Below, one piece after another: positions 30,883-39,834 of a DNA stretch of 48,416 nt (position 1 is the first letter of the stretch; each line of letters begins with the position of its first letter). The notes under the pieces are model-generated. The model was not told where the DNA came from and searched no databases. It was given only the letters and a program-made list of their open reading frames with translations. Made by a program: the position numbers and the translations under genes. This DNA comes from an uncultured Pseudomonadota bacterium (GTDB lineage Bacteria > Desulfobacterota > Syntrophorhabdia > Syntrophorhabdales > Syntrophorhabdaceae): the NCBI GenBank assembly GCA_937862865.1, contig CALMFJ010000015.1, positions 1-48,416 on the forward strand, read 5' to 3'.

Positions 30883-33480
30883 TCACTTCTTGCCCTTCTC
30901 GTCTGTCCCTACCCTGCCCATGCGGACCTCGACCAGCCAATCCATATTGAGATATTTCTTTGCGACCCGGTCCACGTCCTCTTTCGTCACCTTTGCGATA
31001 TGGCCGGGCAATGCTTTGAAAAGCCCCGGGTCAAGGCCGTACATGGTATCGAGGCACATGGATGACGCCTTCGCGCCATTCGACTGCATCCTGATGTAGT
31101 GATTGCCGATGACGTAATTCTTGCCGTCCTGAATCTCCTGTTCCGAAAAACCTTTTTCGACTATATTTTGTATCTCCCGCCGCGCTATACGTTCCACGTC
31201 TTTCACGAAAGCAGGGCTGGTACCGATATATATCCCCATGGCACCCGTTTCGTACGCCATCTGGTTGAAGAAGGTCACGGCGTACGCAAGGGGGTTCTCC
31301 TCTCTCAAAACTCTGTGTATCCTGCCGCCCATCCCGCTTAATACAGCATCGAGGACCTCCGCGGCATACCGGTCCCTGTCAATAAGCCCCGGGCCGGGAA
31401 AACCGAAGACGATGTGCACCTGTTCGATATCTTTATCAATAACGACCATTTGCTTTGACGGTTTCACGTATAGCGGCTTCAGAATCGTCTTTGTGCCTTC
31501 CCAATCCCGAAAGAGACCTTCCATCATCCTGAATATCTCTTTCTCGTCGACATCGCCTGAGAAGGCGATCACCGCTCCTCCCGGGGTAACATACTGCCGG
31601 TAGAGGCCGGTGACGTCGTTAAGCGAGAGCTTCTCAACATCCTTCTCAGTTCCCACCGGGTCATGGCTGTATGGGTGATCGGCAAACATCGCTTCGTTGA
31701 AACGCATGAAGGTGTACGAGACCGGGTCATCGTCCCTCTGGCGGATCTCCGACATGATTTCTCTCTTTACCCGGGTCAATTCTTTGTCGCTGAACCTTGA
31801 TTCCCGGAGGAGTTCCCCGAGAAGGGGGATCACGGTCTTGAGGTCCTTGCTCAGAAATTTTCCTGAGAGCCCGAAAACGTTCCTGCCGTTGTACGGGGAC
31901 AGCGACCCTGCAAGCATGTCTATCTGCTTCGCTATATCCGAAGAGCTCTTGTTCTTCGTGCCCTTGAGCAGCATCCGCGACAGAACGTTGAACTCCCCGT
32001 TCATCCCGGGCCTCTCCACTTTCAACCCTCCCACAAAACCGATCCTGATGGAAAATGTCGGGGACGTGTCATTTTTGTTAACGAGGACCGTGAGGCCGTT
32101 ATCGAGAAGTTTCCTGTAAGGGTTTGCCACCTTTTTCGGCTCCATCACGATCGTCCGGCGGTCCTTCGCCCCAAGGTACTTTCCCGCCACTCTTTTAACA
32201 TCGGCGGCCGTGACCCCATCCACCGCTTTGAGGTATTTATCGATAAAACGGGGGTCGCCGGTCATTGTCTTCGAATCGCCTATCTGGCGCGCCCTTCCCT
32301 GGGCCGACTCGGCATCATAGATAAAATATGCCCTGAGCATATTTTTGGCCTTTTCAAGTTCCCAGTCCTCAACATCTTCCTTCTGTATTCGGCGGATCTC
32401 GGCTTCGATCCCCCGCATGACATTCTGTGTGTCGCGGGTCGAATAATTCGCATATACGACAAAGAGCCCCTCTTCCTGCGGCGTAAAGACATATGTAGAT
32501 ATGCCGTTGACGACTGCCTTGCGTTTCTTGAGGACCTCCTGCAGCCGTGAGCTTTCCCCGTCCCCGAGTATCGTTCCCAGCACATCGATCGCCGGGACAT
32601 CCGGGTCCGTCCTCTTCGGGACCCCGTAGGCCAGGGCGATATAATTTTCCCTGACATCCTTATATACGATCTTTTCCGTTTCGCCATTCGCCTTGCTGAC
32701 AGCGGTTTTCCCGGGCCTGTCTCTCCTGCGGCCCTTCTCATCCGCAAGGTATCTTTCTATCAGACCGCGCGCGACTTCCCTGTCGAAATCCCCTGCAATA
32801 ACGATGGTCTGGTTCGCCGGGACGTAATGTGCCCGGAAATACCCGACGATGTCGTCACGCGTTATCTTCTCGACTGTTTCCCTGAAACCGATGATGGGTT
32901 TGCCATAGGCCTCGCCATGGTAGCTCAGCGAGAACAATTCCTTGAAAAGTTTCCTCTGCGGTTCGTCCTCGCCCATCTTTATCTCTTCGAGGACCACCTT
33001 GCGCTCTTTTGCTATCTCCTGGTCGGGAAAGGCCGGGCTCTTGACCGATTCTATGAGCAACTCGAACCCCTCCCGAAAGGCCCTGCTCGGGATAACGATA
33101 TGATAGACGGTATTATCGAATGAGGTGAACGCATTGACGGTACCGCCCATGGCCTCGATCCTCTTCGCGAAATCGTTCCCCTTGATCCTCTCTGTCCCTT
33201 TGAATATCAGGTGTTCGATGAAGTGTGTTATGCCGGCTTCTCTGTCATTCTCGTTCTTGCTGCCTACGTTCATCCAGACCTGGATGGCGACAACGCCGGT
33301 ATTTTTCCGTTCTTCGAAAATGTAGCTGAGCCCGTTCTTGAGAGTATGCACATCCATTGCAGTCACCTTTCCCGGCAATAAGAGACCTGTCAAAAAGAAC
33401 AAAAGACAGATTAAAAGGGTTACATAAACGAAAGGCCCCCGGAGGGGCCTTTCGTGCTTCTGCGAACAGACTGAAATCAT
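30883..33480 (-). CDS. Secreted M16 (pitrilysin-type) zinc protease, two tandem domains
   Basis: 865 residues from ATG 33480. This start adds a Lys/Arg-containing N-terminus and a hydrophobic core (VYVTLLICLLFFLTGLLLPG) with cleavage after VTA, a good signal peptide. The internal ATG at 33358 would lose it. The inverted zinc motif HFIEH is at residues 86-90, with the third ligand Glu in KVVLEEIKMGEDEP. The second half (from about 510) is an M16 repeat without HxxEH, as in two-domain pitrilysins. It should degrade peptides in the periplasm. A terminator-like hairpin (33429-33454) lies inside the signal-peptide codons. The ATG is 3 bp past the iorB stop, with only a weak AGAAG site. The family is secure; the start is less so. 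Confidence 0.85.
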   Translation of the reverse strand: MISVCSQKHERPLRGPFVYVTLLICLLFFLTGLLLPGKVTAMDVHTLKNGLSYIFEERKNTGVVAIQVWMNVGSKNENDREAGITHFIEHLIFKGTERIKGNDFAKRIEAMGGTVNAFTSFDNTVYHIVIPSRAFREGFELLIESVKSPAFPDQEIAKERKVVLEEIKMGEDEPQRKLFKELFSLSYHGEAYGKPIIGFRETVEKITRDDIVGYFRAHYVPANQTIVIAGDFDREVARGLIERYLADEKGRRRDRPGKTAVSKANGETEKIVYKDVRENYIALAYGVPKRTDPDVPAIDVLGTILGDGESSRLQEVLKKRKAVVNGISTYVFTPQEEGLFVVYANYSTRDTQNVMRGIEAEIRRIQKEDVEDWELEKAKNMLRAYFIYDAESAQGRARQIGDSKTMTGDPRFIDKYLKAVDGVTAADVKRVAGKYLGAKDRRTIVMEPKKVANPYRKLLDNGLTVLVNKNDTSPTFSIRIGFVGGLKVERPGMNGEFNVLSRMLLKGTKNKSSSDIAKQIDMLAGSLSPYNGRNVFGLSGKFLSKDLKTVIPLLGELLRESRFSDKELTRVKREIMSEIRQRDDDPVSYTFMRFNEAMFADHPYSHDPVGTEKDVEKLSLNDVTGLYRQYVTPGGAVIAFSGDVDEKEIFRMMEGLFRDWEGTKTILKPLYVKPSKQMVVIDKDIEQVHIVFGFPGPGLIDRDRYAAEVLDAVLSGMGGRIHRVLREENPLAYAVTFFNQMAYETGAMGIYIGTSPAFVKDVERIARREIQNIVEKGFSEQEIQDGKNYVIGNHYIRMQSNGAKASSMCLDTMYGLDPGLFKALPGHIAKVTKEDVDRVAKKYLNMDWLVEVRMGRVGTDEKGKK
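33429..33454 (-). terminator. Terminator-like hairpin after iorB, inside the M16 protease reading frame
   Basis: CGAAAGGCCCC, TCCG, GGGGCCTTTCG is a perfect 11-bp stem followed by TTT. It lies about 30 bp past the iorB stop and within codons 9-18 of the secreted protease as annotated. Confidence 0.6.
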
Positions 33481-33484
33481 GCTT

Positions 33485-34078
33485 CTACAATGCCTTTTTG
33501 CCAGCTTCAAATGCCTTGATGTTGAGGTCGTGAAGCTTCGGCGCGAGCAATTTCTTGATGGCGTCGATGAAGAAGCTTTCTTTGATCTTCGGGAAGAAAT
33601 TGGAGAATGCGCCCACGAGGACGACGTTCTGTGCCTGGAGGTTGCCAAGCTGTTTCGCTATCCCGAGCCCATCGACAACGTGGACGTTTTCCTTGAAAAA
33701 CTTTTTAAACGTCTCGGGCACACCCTGGGGATACTGCATCATGCCGAGGCTGACCGACGGGGGAAGTATTTCCTGGGTGTTGATGACGATCTTGCCGTCC
33801 GGCTTCACCCAGTTGATATAGCGGAGAGCTTCGAGGAGCTCAAAGGAAAGGAGGAAGTCGACATCACCGTATTTGATGATCGGTGAATAGACCTTCTTCC
33901 CGTAACGGAAATGGGTCGTGACGTCTCCGCCGCGCTGGGCCATACCGTGGACTTCCGCTTTCTTGACATCATACCCGGCCCTGATGAAGACTTCGCCGAG
34001 AATGTTGCTTGCGAGGATTGCACCCTGCCCGCCTACACCGGAAAGAAATATGTTAGTGGTTTTTTCGTCTTTTTTCAT
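33485..34078 (-). CDS. iorB: Indolepyruvate ferredoxin oxidoreductase beta subunit
   Basis: 197 residues. The gamma-type domain of 2-oxoacid:ferredoxin oxidoreductases, starting TTNIFLSGVGGQGAILASNILGEVFIRAGYDVKKAEVHGMAQRGGDVTTHFRYG, the family signature (GGQG near residue 18). It partners with IorA directly upstream (10-bp gap) to oxidise aryl-2-oxoacids such as indolepyruvate to aryl-CoA, reducing ferredoxin. In aromatic-degrading syntrophs IOR-like enzymes may also work with phenylpyruvate or other aromatic acids; the substrate is not evident from sequence. No extra domains are seen. Confidence 0.93.
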   Translation of the reverse strand: MKKDEKTTNIFLSGVGGQGAILASNILGEVFIRAGYDVKKAEVHGMAQRGGDVTTHFRYGKKVYSPIIKYGDVDFLLSFELLEALRYINWVKPDGKIVINTQEILPPSVSLGMMQYPQGVPETFKKFFKENVHVVDGLGIAKQLGNLQAQNVVLVGAFSNFFPKIKESFFIDAIKKLLAPKLHDLNIKAFEAGKKAL

Positions 34079-34088
34079 ATTCGCCTCC

Positions 34089-35903
34089 TCACTTCTTTGC
34101 CGGTTCTATGGCGTCGAATTTACATACCTGTACACAGACTTCGCATCCAACGCACTGATCGGGGTTAATGTAAGCGGTGCCTTTTCTCTTCTGGCCGTCT
34201 GCCGTCTGGCCCGCGCCTTCCTTCCAGCTTATTGCCGGGCAGTTGATCTCGAGGCACATCTTGCAGCCGCGGCACTTGTCCATATTGACCGCATAAAGCG
34301 GGTTTTTAAATTTTTTCAGAGGATTCGCCCTGCGAAGGAGCATACACGGGCTGTCCTTGCACAGAATGAGGGATGCCTCGTCCTTGTTCATCTCTTCCTT
34401 GACGACTTCCATCGTTTCCTTGATGTTGTACGGGTCGACATAGCGGATATTCGCTTCCTTGATGCCGACGGCCTTGCCGATCTCTTTATAGTCGACCTGG
34501 TTCGCCACTTCGCCGCGGACGGTGAAGCCGGTGCCCGCGTGTTCCTGGTGGCCGGTCATACCGGTGATCCTGTTGTCGAGGACGATGGTCGTCGTGTTGC
34601 CTTTATTATATGCGGCATTCATGAGAGGCAGAACGCCTGAATGGAGGAACGTGGAGTCGCCGAGGACGGCAACCACTTTCCCCAGGAAGTCCTTACCCAT
34701 TGCCTTGCTTGCGCCGTGGGCCATACCGCCGCCTGCACCCATACAGATAGTCGTGTGGAGAGCGGAGATCGGGGGCGCCACTGCCAGCGTGTAGCAGCCG
34801 ATGTCGCCGAATACGAACGCACCCGCCTTTTTAAGCGCGTAGAAGAGCGGCCTGTGAGAGCAGCCCGCGCAGAGGTTCGGCGGCCTTCTCGGAAGGTCTT
34901 CCGGTTTCACTCTCAGCTTCGGTGCCTTGTATGCCTTGCCTTTTACGGCAGCTTCGACGATCTCGGGTGACAGTTCGTACATGTTCGGGATGATGTCCTT
35001 GCCATGGAAAACCTTGTACCCCATCGCCCTGATCTCTGTTTCGAAGAAGGGGTCGAGCTCTTCGATGATGTAGACCTTCTTCACTGTTTTGAAGAACGTG
35101 TCGATCATTTTCTTCGGAAGCGGCCAGACCATGCCGAGCTTCAGGAAAGAATATTCGGGAAACACTTCTTTGGCGTACATGTAGGCGGAGCCGCTTGCGA
35201 TGATGCCGTATGTCTTGCTGTTGATCTCCATCTTGTTAAGCTTCGTCTTGTCGGCGAAGGCTTCCAGTTTCTTCATCCGTTCTTCGACGGCTTTCCTTCT
35301 CGGCCTTACGTGGGCCGGGACCATGACGTACTTGGGAGCTTCTTTCGGGTCGAGGCCAAGCGGCATCTTCGATTCGACCCTCTTGCCCGTCTGGACAAGT
35401 GAGTCGGCGTGCGCGATCCTGGTGACGGTCCTTAAGAACACAGGAGTGTCGAACTTCTCGCTGATGTCGTAGGCTGCCTTTGTGAAATCCAGGCATTCCT
35501 GCGCGTCTCCCGGTTCCAGCATCGGGACTTTGCCGAAGCGGGCCCAGTTGCGGCTGTCCTGCTCGTTCTGCGAGCTGTGGACGTTCGGGTCGTCTGCGAC
35601 GACGATCATGAAACCGCCCTTAATGCCCGTATAGGCCAGGGTCATCACTGCGTCGGCCGCGACGTTCATGCCGACATGCTTCATCGACGCCATTGCCCTT
35701 GCCCCGGCAACCGCCGCACCGGAAGCCACCTGCACTGCGATCATTTCATTGGGCGACCACTCAGCGTAAATCTCCGGGTAATTGTCAGCGACGTCTTTGA
35801 GAATTTCGCTACTCGGTGTTCCGGGGTATGCGGCCGCTACTCTAACTCCAGCTTCCCAGGCACCTCTTGCAATTGCTGCATTTCCTTGCATTATTTCTTT
35901 CAT
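34089..35903 (-). CDS. iorA: Indolepyruvate ferredoxin oxidoreductase alpha subunit
   Basis: 604 residues. N-terminal pyrimidine domain (GNAAIARGAWEAGVRVAAAYPGTPSSEI), central linker, then the TPP-binding domain (CAGCSHRPLFYALKK, GDIGCYTLAVAPPISALHTTICMGAGGGMAHG, LGDSTFLHSGVLPLMNAAYNKGNTTTIVLDNRITGMTGHQEHAGTG). The C-terminal ferredoxin domain has CRGCKMCLEINCP and CVGCEVCVQVCKF, holding two [4Fe-4S] clusters. All domains of family IorA are complete. With IorB it decarboxylates aryl-pyruvates to aryl-acetyl-CoA and reduces ferredoxin, which suits a ferredoxin-based economy. GGGGG precedes the ATG; an unused strong AAGGAGGTGA lies about 50 bp upstream. Confidence 0.95.
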   Translation of the reverse strand: MKEIMQGNAAIARGAWEAGVRVAAAYPGTPSSEILKDVADNYPEIYAEWSPNEMIAVQVASGAAVAGARAMASMKHVGMNVAADAVMTLAYTGIKGGFMIVVADDPNVHSSQNEQDSRNWARFGKVPMLEPGDAQECLDFTKAAYDISEKFDTPVFLRTVTRIAHADSLVQTGKRVESKMPLGLDPKEAPKYVMVPAHVRPRRKAVEERMKKLEAFADKTKLNKMEINSKTYGIIASGSAYMYAKEVFPEYSFLKLGMVWPLPKKMIDTFFKTVKKVYIIEELDPFFETEIRAMGYKVFHGKDIIPNMYELSPEIVEAAVKGKAYKAPKLRVKPEDLPRRPPNLCAGCSHRPLFYALKKAGAFVFGDIGCYTLAVAPPISALHTTICMGAGGGMAHGASKAMGKDFLGKVVAVLGDSTFLHSGVLPLMNAAYNKGNTTTIVLDNRITGMTGHQEHAGTGFTVRGEVANQVDYKEIGKAVGIKEANIRYVDPYNIKETMEVVKEEMNKDEASLILCKDSPCMLLRRANPLKKFKNPLYAVNMDKCRGCKMCLEINCPAISWKEGAGQTADGQKRKGTAYINPDQCVGCEVCVQVCKFDAIEPAKK

Positions 35904-36018
35904 ACTACCCCCATAATGGCGTATCGCCTGGATTTTGAGTGATTAATTACTTCACCTCCTTTAAGAACATGGAATTGTTTTATTATTTTTTTATGCTTGT
36001 TAATGAATTCACGTACTA

Positions 36019-36047
36019 TTTTCAACCGATTAACGTTTCTTTGTCAA
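36019..36047 (-). promoter_or_regulatory. Possible promoter of iorAB
   Basis: Exact TTGACA (36047-36042), a 17-bp spacer and a weak TGAAAA (36024-36019). The leader to iorA is about 115 nt. Confidence 0.35.
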
Positions 36048-36056
36048 GAAATATCG

Positions 36057-37370
36057 TTACGGAATTCTGTCAGACGCAAGGAATTTTGCAATTGCCCGGG
36101 ACCCTTCGAGGCCTTCGCTGATGCTGGCAAGAGATATCCTCTCATCCTTGCTGTGCATCCTCATGTGCTCATCCTTGGTCAGGGTGACCGGGAAAAAGCC
36201 GTACGCGGGTATGCCGAGGCCCCTGAAGTACCTCATATCCGTCGCCCCCGTCGTGACAAATGGCAAGACCGGAATATTGCCCTTCACAGACCGTATGGCT
36301 TCTTTAATTCCCTGAAAAAACAACGAATTGTAACGGGAAGGCGTCGGTGACGGGATATTTTCACCGATCCGCTCGATCACGACATCGTCGCCAGCGAGCT
36401 TTTTAACCCTTGCAAAAAACCTCGCATGCGTCTCGGACGGCAAAAGCCGCGCGTCGAAATATGCGCAGGACTCGGACGGAATGACATTCACCTTTTCGCC
36501 GCCTTTCAAAATTGTCAGCGTCACCGTGTTGCGGAGAATTGAATTATAGATCTCGTTGCGCTCCAGGCAATCTCTCCATTTCTTCGATTGAAGGGCTTTT
36601 TTCAATCCGGGGAATTGCGCATTTCCGAGAAACTGCTCTTTGAGCACTTCATCAAGATATGCCGATGTCACCGGCATGGCCTTGAGGGGCCACTTGTAAG
36701 ACAGGATGTTCCGGGAGGCCGCAACGATCTTTTCGTTGGCATTGTCGCCGTGAGGCGTCGATCCATGGCCTCCCCGCCCGGAGGCCTTCAGTATGAACTG
36801 GGCCAGCTTCTTTTCCGTAACGGAGATCTGGGCATGCACGGACCCGTTCTCTTCGAACATGCAGCCTCCTTCGCTCAGCACAAATGAGGCATCTTTGAGC
36901 CCGGGGACTCTATCGAGCATAAACTCGACCCCGTGACTTCCACCGACCTCCTCGTCGCACGTTGCAAGGAAAATGATGTCCCTTTTCGGGGCCACCCCTG
37001 ACCTGGCGAGTTCAATGAAAGAGACAAGCTGGCAAATGACCTGCGCCTTCATGTCTATCGTACCCCGGCCGTATATGAAGCCGTCTTTTATCTCGGCGGC
37101 AAACGGGTCGCACGCCCACTCCTCGCGCTTTGCCGGTACGACGTCTATATGGCCGAGAAGAATGACCGGCTTGCCGTCGAGCCTTCCTTTTATACGTGAA
37201 AGTACATTCGCACGGCCCGCCACGGCCTGGTAGACCTCCGCCGGGATCCCTTCCCGCCGGAGGATGTCCTGCAGGAAAAGTGCCGCCTTTTCCTCGTTGC
37301 CCGGTGGATTAGTCGTGTCAATTCTCAGGAAATTCCTCAGCAATTCGATCGTTTTATCGAGATCCATCAT
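36057..37370 (-). CDS. M20-family metallohydrolase (ArgE/DapE/carboxypeptidase G2 type)
   Basis: 437 residues from ATG 37370 (an adjacent ATG at 37367 is equivalent). Zinc-site residues: the His/Asp in LLGHIDVVP near residue 75, Asp in GRGTIDMKAQ near 107, the catalytic Glu-Glu pair in CDEEVGG near 140, a further ligand in the SEGG segment and a C-terminal His in MRMHSKDERI. The insert between them is the usual dimerisation domain. The family includes deacylases and di/tripeptidases; TTNPPGNEEKAA and the overall length resemble peptidase M20-type acyl hydrolases rather than DapE. The ATG lies 14 nt inside the diguanylate cyclase gene, so the two are likely co-transcribed and coupled. Substrate unknown. 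Confidence 0.87.
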   Translation of the reverse strand: MMDLDKTIELLRNFLRIDTTNPPGNEEKAALFLQDILRREGIPAEVYQAVAGRANVLSRIKGRLDGKPVILLGHIDVVPAKREEWACDPFAAEIKDGFIYGRGTIDMKAQVICQLVSFIELARSGVAPKRDIIFLATCDEEVGGSHGVEFMLDRVPGLKDASFVLSEGGCMFEENGSVHAQISVTEKKLAQFILKASGRGGHGSTPHGDNANEKIVAASRNILSYKWPLKAMPVTSAYLDEVLKEQFLGNAQFPGLKKALQSKKWRDCLERNEIYNSILRNTVTLTILKGGEKVNVIPSESCAYFDARLLPSETHARFFARVKKLAGDDVVIERIGENIPSPTPSRYNSLFFQGIKEAIRSVKGNIPVLPFVTTGATDMRYFRGLGIPAYGFFPVTLTKDEHMRMHSKDERISLASISEGLEGSRAIAKFLASDRIP

Positions 37371-38718
37371 AGTATATCCTGTTCTTCCCTTTGCCCTTCG
37401 CGCGATACAGATTGTCGTCGGCCTCCTTGATGAGGTCCTTGTCCTCACGGCCGTTCACGTAGGTCGCGACGCCTCCGCTCATCGTCACATGCACCTGGTT
37501 GCCGTCAAGCTCGAACGTGGCATTCTCGACCGCCGACCTGAGACGCTCTGCCACGAGGGCCGCCTTTTGTGCGTCCGTCTCCGGGAGAATAATGAGGAAT
37601 TCTTCCCCTCCGTACCTGCCCATCTTATCGATCGCCCTCAAATTATCTTTGCTTATCCGCGTTATCTCCCTGAGAACATGGTCCCCGACGAGGTGCCCGT
37701 ACCGGTCATTGACCAGCTTGAAATCATCGATATCAAACAATATCACCGAGAACGGCCCTTCGTAGCGGCGTGAACGCTGTATCTCCGCCGCCAGTTCCCC
37801 CACGATGCAGGCGTGATTGTAAGCCCCCGTTAGTCCATCGTGGCGGGACAGGTTCCGTATCTCCTCGAAAAGACTTATCTTTTCCAGCGTCAGGGCGATA
37901 TGTGAACAAAAACGGGAAAAAATCGAAGCTTCTTCAGTGTTGAAAGGGGCCTTCCTGTAGAGGGCAGCGTACCCGAAAAAGCGGTTGTTCGTCCTCAGTT
38001 CCGACACGGCGGATTCGATGGAAAACCCCGATGCAGTGTCTGCTCCCGTCCTTCCTCCCGCCAGCGCCGAGACCATCGCACGGTGCAGCAGCGGATCGCG
38101 TTCACCCTCCGGCAGGATGTGTATGTCGGCATCCTGGCTGCCCATCAGCATTGCACCGAAATACTCGAAATCGAGGAAACTGCGCAACAGCGTGTTTGCG
38201 TTCCTGAGGACAAAAACGGGATCGCCCGTCTCACCGATCATCCGCTGAAGGTCTTTCAAGAATTCGAGTTCGAGGATGTTGATCTTTTCGTGCCTGTACC
38301 GCTCTTCGACCTGCGCGGTCAATTCTTCCGTGCGCAGGATCTCCATGTAATGGTCCATGCTGTTATTGACGATATGGAACAGTTCCTCGAAGCTCTTGAA
38401 CGGTTTCGACAGGAGCGCGTATGCCCCGTTGCTCAACGAAGCAAGCCTTTCCGATTCCTCGGCGTATCCCGTCATCATGATAACGGGGATACGCCGGTCT
38501 ATCTTCTTTATGGCCTTGAGTATCTCTATCCCGGAGACACCGGGCAGGACTATATCGAGAAGAACCGCATGAGGCTTCTTTTCTGCAAGCTCCTTCCCGA
38601 GGTCCGGCATCCGTTCGTACGTAAAGACCTCGAGCCCGAATTGCTGCAGGAATTCCTGCAGGACGATCAGGAGGGTTTTCTCATCATCTATTATGAATAA
38701 ACGTTTCTCAGGAGACAT
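37354..38718 (-). CDS. Receiver-GGDEF diguanylate cyclase
   Basis: 454 residues from ATG 38718 (MSPEKRLFIIDDEKT); the more upstream Met is in unlikely Arg/Ser-rich sequence. Residues 1-125 are a receiver domain (FIIDDE acidic pair, phospho-Asp in VLLDIVLPGVSGIEILK, MMTGY, LLSKPFKS). The middle (about 150-300) resembles a GAF-type sensor. The C-terminal GGDEF domain has GGEEF, and RAID five residues before it is an intact RxxD inhibitory I-site. It should make cyclic di-GMP in response to phosphorylation, with product feedback. It is followed by an overlapping M20 hydrolase gene and preceded by nifU-like and hsp20 genes. No cognate histidine kinase is in the window. Confidence 0.9.
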   Translation of the reverse strand: MSPEKRLFIIDDEKTLLIVLQEFLQQFGLEVFTYERMPDLGKELAEKKPHAVLLDIVLPGVSGIEILKAIKKIDRRIPVIMMTGYAEESERLASLSNGAYALLSKPFKSFEELFHIVNNSMDHYMEILRTEELTAQVEERYRHEKINILELEFLKDLQRMIGETGDPVFVLRNANTLLRSFLDFEYFGAMLMGSQDADIHILPEGERDPLLHRAMVSALAGGRTGADTASGFSIESAVSELRTNNRFFGYAALYRKAPFNTEEASIFSRFCSHIALTLEKISLFEEIRNLSRHDGLTGAYNHACIVGELAAEIQRSRRYEGPFSVILFDIDDFKLVNDRYGHLVGDHVLREITRISKDNLRAIDKMGRYGGEEFLIILPETDAQKAALVAERLRSAVENATFELDGNQVHVTMSGGVATYVNGREDKDLIKEADDNLYRAKGKGKNRIYYDGSR

Positions 38719-38770
38719 TATAGGCCGTATCGACAAAGGCGCGTGCCCCTGCCGCGCAAAACGCCCCCTG

Positions 38771-38989
38771 CTACACGGAAACCACTTCTTTGATCTCCGG
38801 GATCTCCTGCTTGATCTGCTTCTCGACACCCATTTTCAGCGTCATTGCGCTCATGGGGCAGCTTCCGCACGCCCCCTGAAGCCTGACCTTCACGATACCG
38901 TCGACAACATCGACGAGCTGAATGTCGCCGCCATCCCTTTGCAGGAGTGGCCGTATCTTGTCGATCACCTGCTGGACCCTTTCTTTCAT
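38771..38989 (-). CDS. NifU C-terminal-domain Fe-S scaffold protein
   Basis: A 72-residue stand-alone NifU-C/NfuA-type protein. The CGSCP motif (CxxC near residue 41) with preceding [26 protein letters not shown] is the family signature. Such proteins hold a transient [4Fe-4S] cluster between subunits and deliver it to apoproteins. Its start overlaps the hsp20 stop (ATGA), so the two are translated together, an unusual but sensible pairing of a chaperone and a cluster carrier. High Fe-S demand here (Bam, Ior, ferredoxins, radical SAM) suits the role. Confidence 0.9.
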   Translation of the reverse strand: MKERVQQVIDKIRPLLQRDGGDIQLVDVVDGIVKVRLQGACGSCPMSAMTLKMGVEKQIKQEIPEIKEVVSV

Positions 38990-39489
38990 GATCTCCTCCG
39001 TTGCTTTGCCGTCCGTGCAGTTATCTTTGCGGGTTTGGCATTCTCTATGCTGATCTTTATTTCTTTCACGGTTTCCTTCACAGATTTCGGCAGCACGATG
39101 GTCAGGACCCCGTCCTTATATGATGCGGACGCCTTGTCCCCCAGGACGCTGCCCGGAAGAGAGACTGTCCGCGAAAAGAAGCCGTGCATCCTCTCAGACC
39201 GGTAATAATCCCGGTCCCTGAGTTCCAGCCGCTGCTTTCTCTCGCCTTCTATCGTCAGCGTGTCTTCCATCACCGTGACCGCAATATCCTCAGGGTTTAC
39301 TGCCGGCAGGTCCATCATAACCATAATGTTCCTGTCATTATCAATGATATCGACGGGGGGCAGCCAGTTCTTCCCGGCAAATGAAGTAAACCCGGTGTTG
39401 CCGAAAAAGTCCTCGAAAACCCTGTCCATCTCTTCCCGCAAAGAAGGGAACCGCGTATCCCACATGGATCTCCATGGCGTCAGGGGCAT
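38986..39489 (-). CDS. Hsp20/alpha-crystallin small heat-shock protein
   Basis: 167 residues. The alpha-crystallin core begins [44 protein letters not shown] and ends [32 protein letters not shown], the complete family signature. It has a short N-terminal arm ([25 protein letters not shown]) and a basic C-terminal tail. ATP-independent holdase in the cytoplasm. It shares 4 nt with the nifU-like gene downstream. Confidence 0.93.
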   Translation of the reverse strand: MPLTPWRSMWDTRFPSLREEMDRVFEDFFGNTGFTSFAGKNWLPPVDIIDNDRNIMVMMDLPAVNPEDIAVTVMEDTLTIEGERKQRLELRDRDYYRSERMHGFFSRTVSLPGSVLGDKASASYKDGVLTIVLPKSVKETVKEIKISIENAKPAKITARTAKQRRRS

Positions 39490-39508
39490 ATAGGTCCTCC
39501 CATATATA

Positions 39509-39766
39509 TCATGCTTTGACCGCTCTCTTCCAGAAAGTGACTATTCCTGAATGATGGAAAAACAGTTCGACAAGCTCCCAGCTTTCGCTTCCCATTTCGT
39601 TGAGCATCCCCGAAAGATTGTTGAGTTGCTCGATGCCGACAGCATGGATCTCGCATTCACCGTCAGACCTGCATGCGTAGACGATGTTGTTCTCTTCGTC
39701 GATGTCGACACCAGCATCCCTGAGCTGGTCCATCGAATAGGTCCTGATAGTGTATTCAAACTTCAT
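39509..39766 (-). CDS. Small protein, DUF4177-like, unknown function
   Basis: 85 residues, starting at 39766 with a GGGGGTACGGG upstream region. The order resembles DUF4177-type small proteins: an N-terminal beta strand (KFEYTIRTY), a middle with CRSDGECEIHAVGIEQLNNLSGMLNEMG, then SESWELVELFFHHSGIVTFWKRAVKA. This similarity is from memory and weak. No catalytic motif. It is upstream of the hsp20-nifU pair with a 19-bp gap, so it may be the first gene of that transcript. Confidence 0.6.
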   Translation of the reverse strand: MKFEYTIRTYSMDQLRDAGVDIDEENNIVYACRSDGECEIHAVGIEQLNNLSGMLNEMGSESWELVELFFHHSGIVTFWKRAVKA

Positions 39767-39792
39767 CCCGTACCCCCGCTAAAGACGCTTTA

Positions 39793-39801
39793 TGCTATAA
39801 T
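39793..39801 (+). promoter_or_regulatory. Extended -10 promoter of the PflX-like gene
   Basis: TGCTATAAT, an exact extended -10 (TATAAT at 39796-39801), with no good -35; about 25 nt leader to ATG 39835. The same motif precedes the predicted small RNA at 12.1 kb. Confidence 0.5.
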
Positions 39802-39834
39802 ACTAAACCATTATATGATAATTTTAAAGAGTTC

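Noticed and set aside
33480-33648. Start of the M16 protease at 33648
   Set aside because: This would put 56 residues of Arg/Ser-rich sequence antiparallel-free but overlapping iorB before the signal peptide; 33480 gives a proper signal sequence.
35941-35970. AAGGAGGTGA upstream of iorA as the start of a leader peptide
   Set aside because: No ATG, GTG or TTG lies at a suitable distance; the only frame would need an ATT start. It may be an unused or mRNA-stabilising site.
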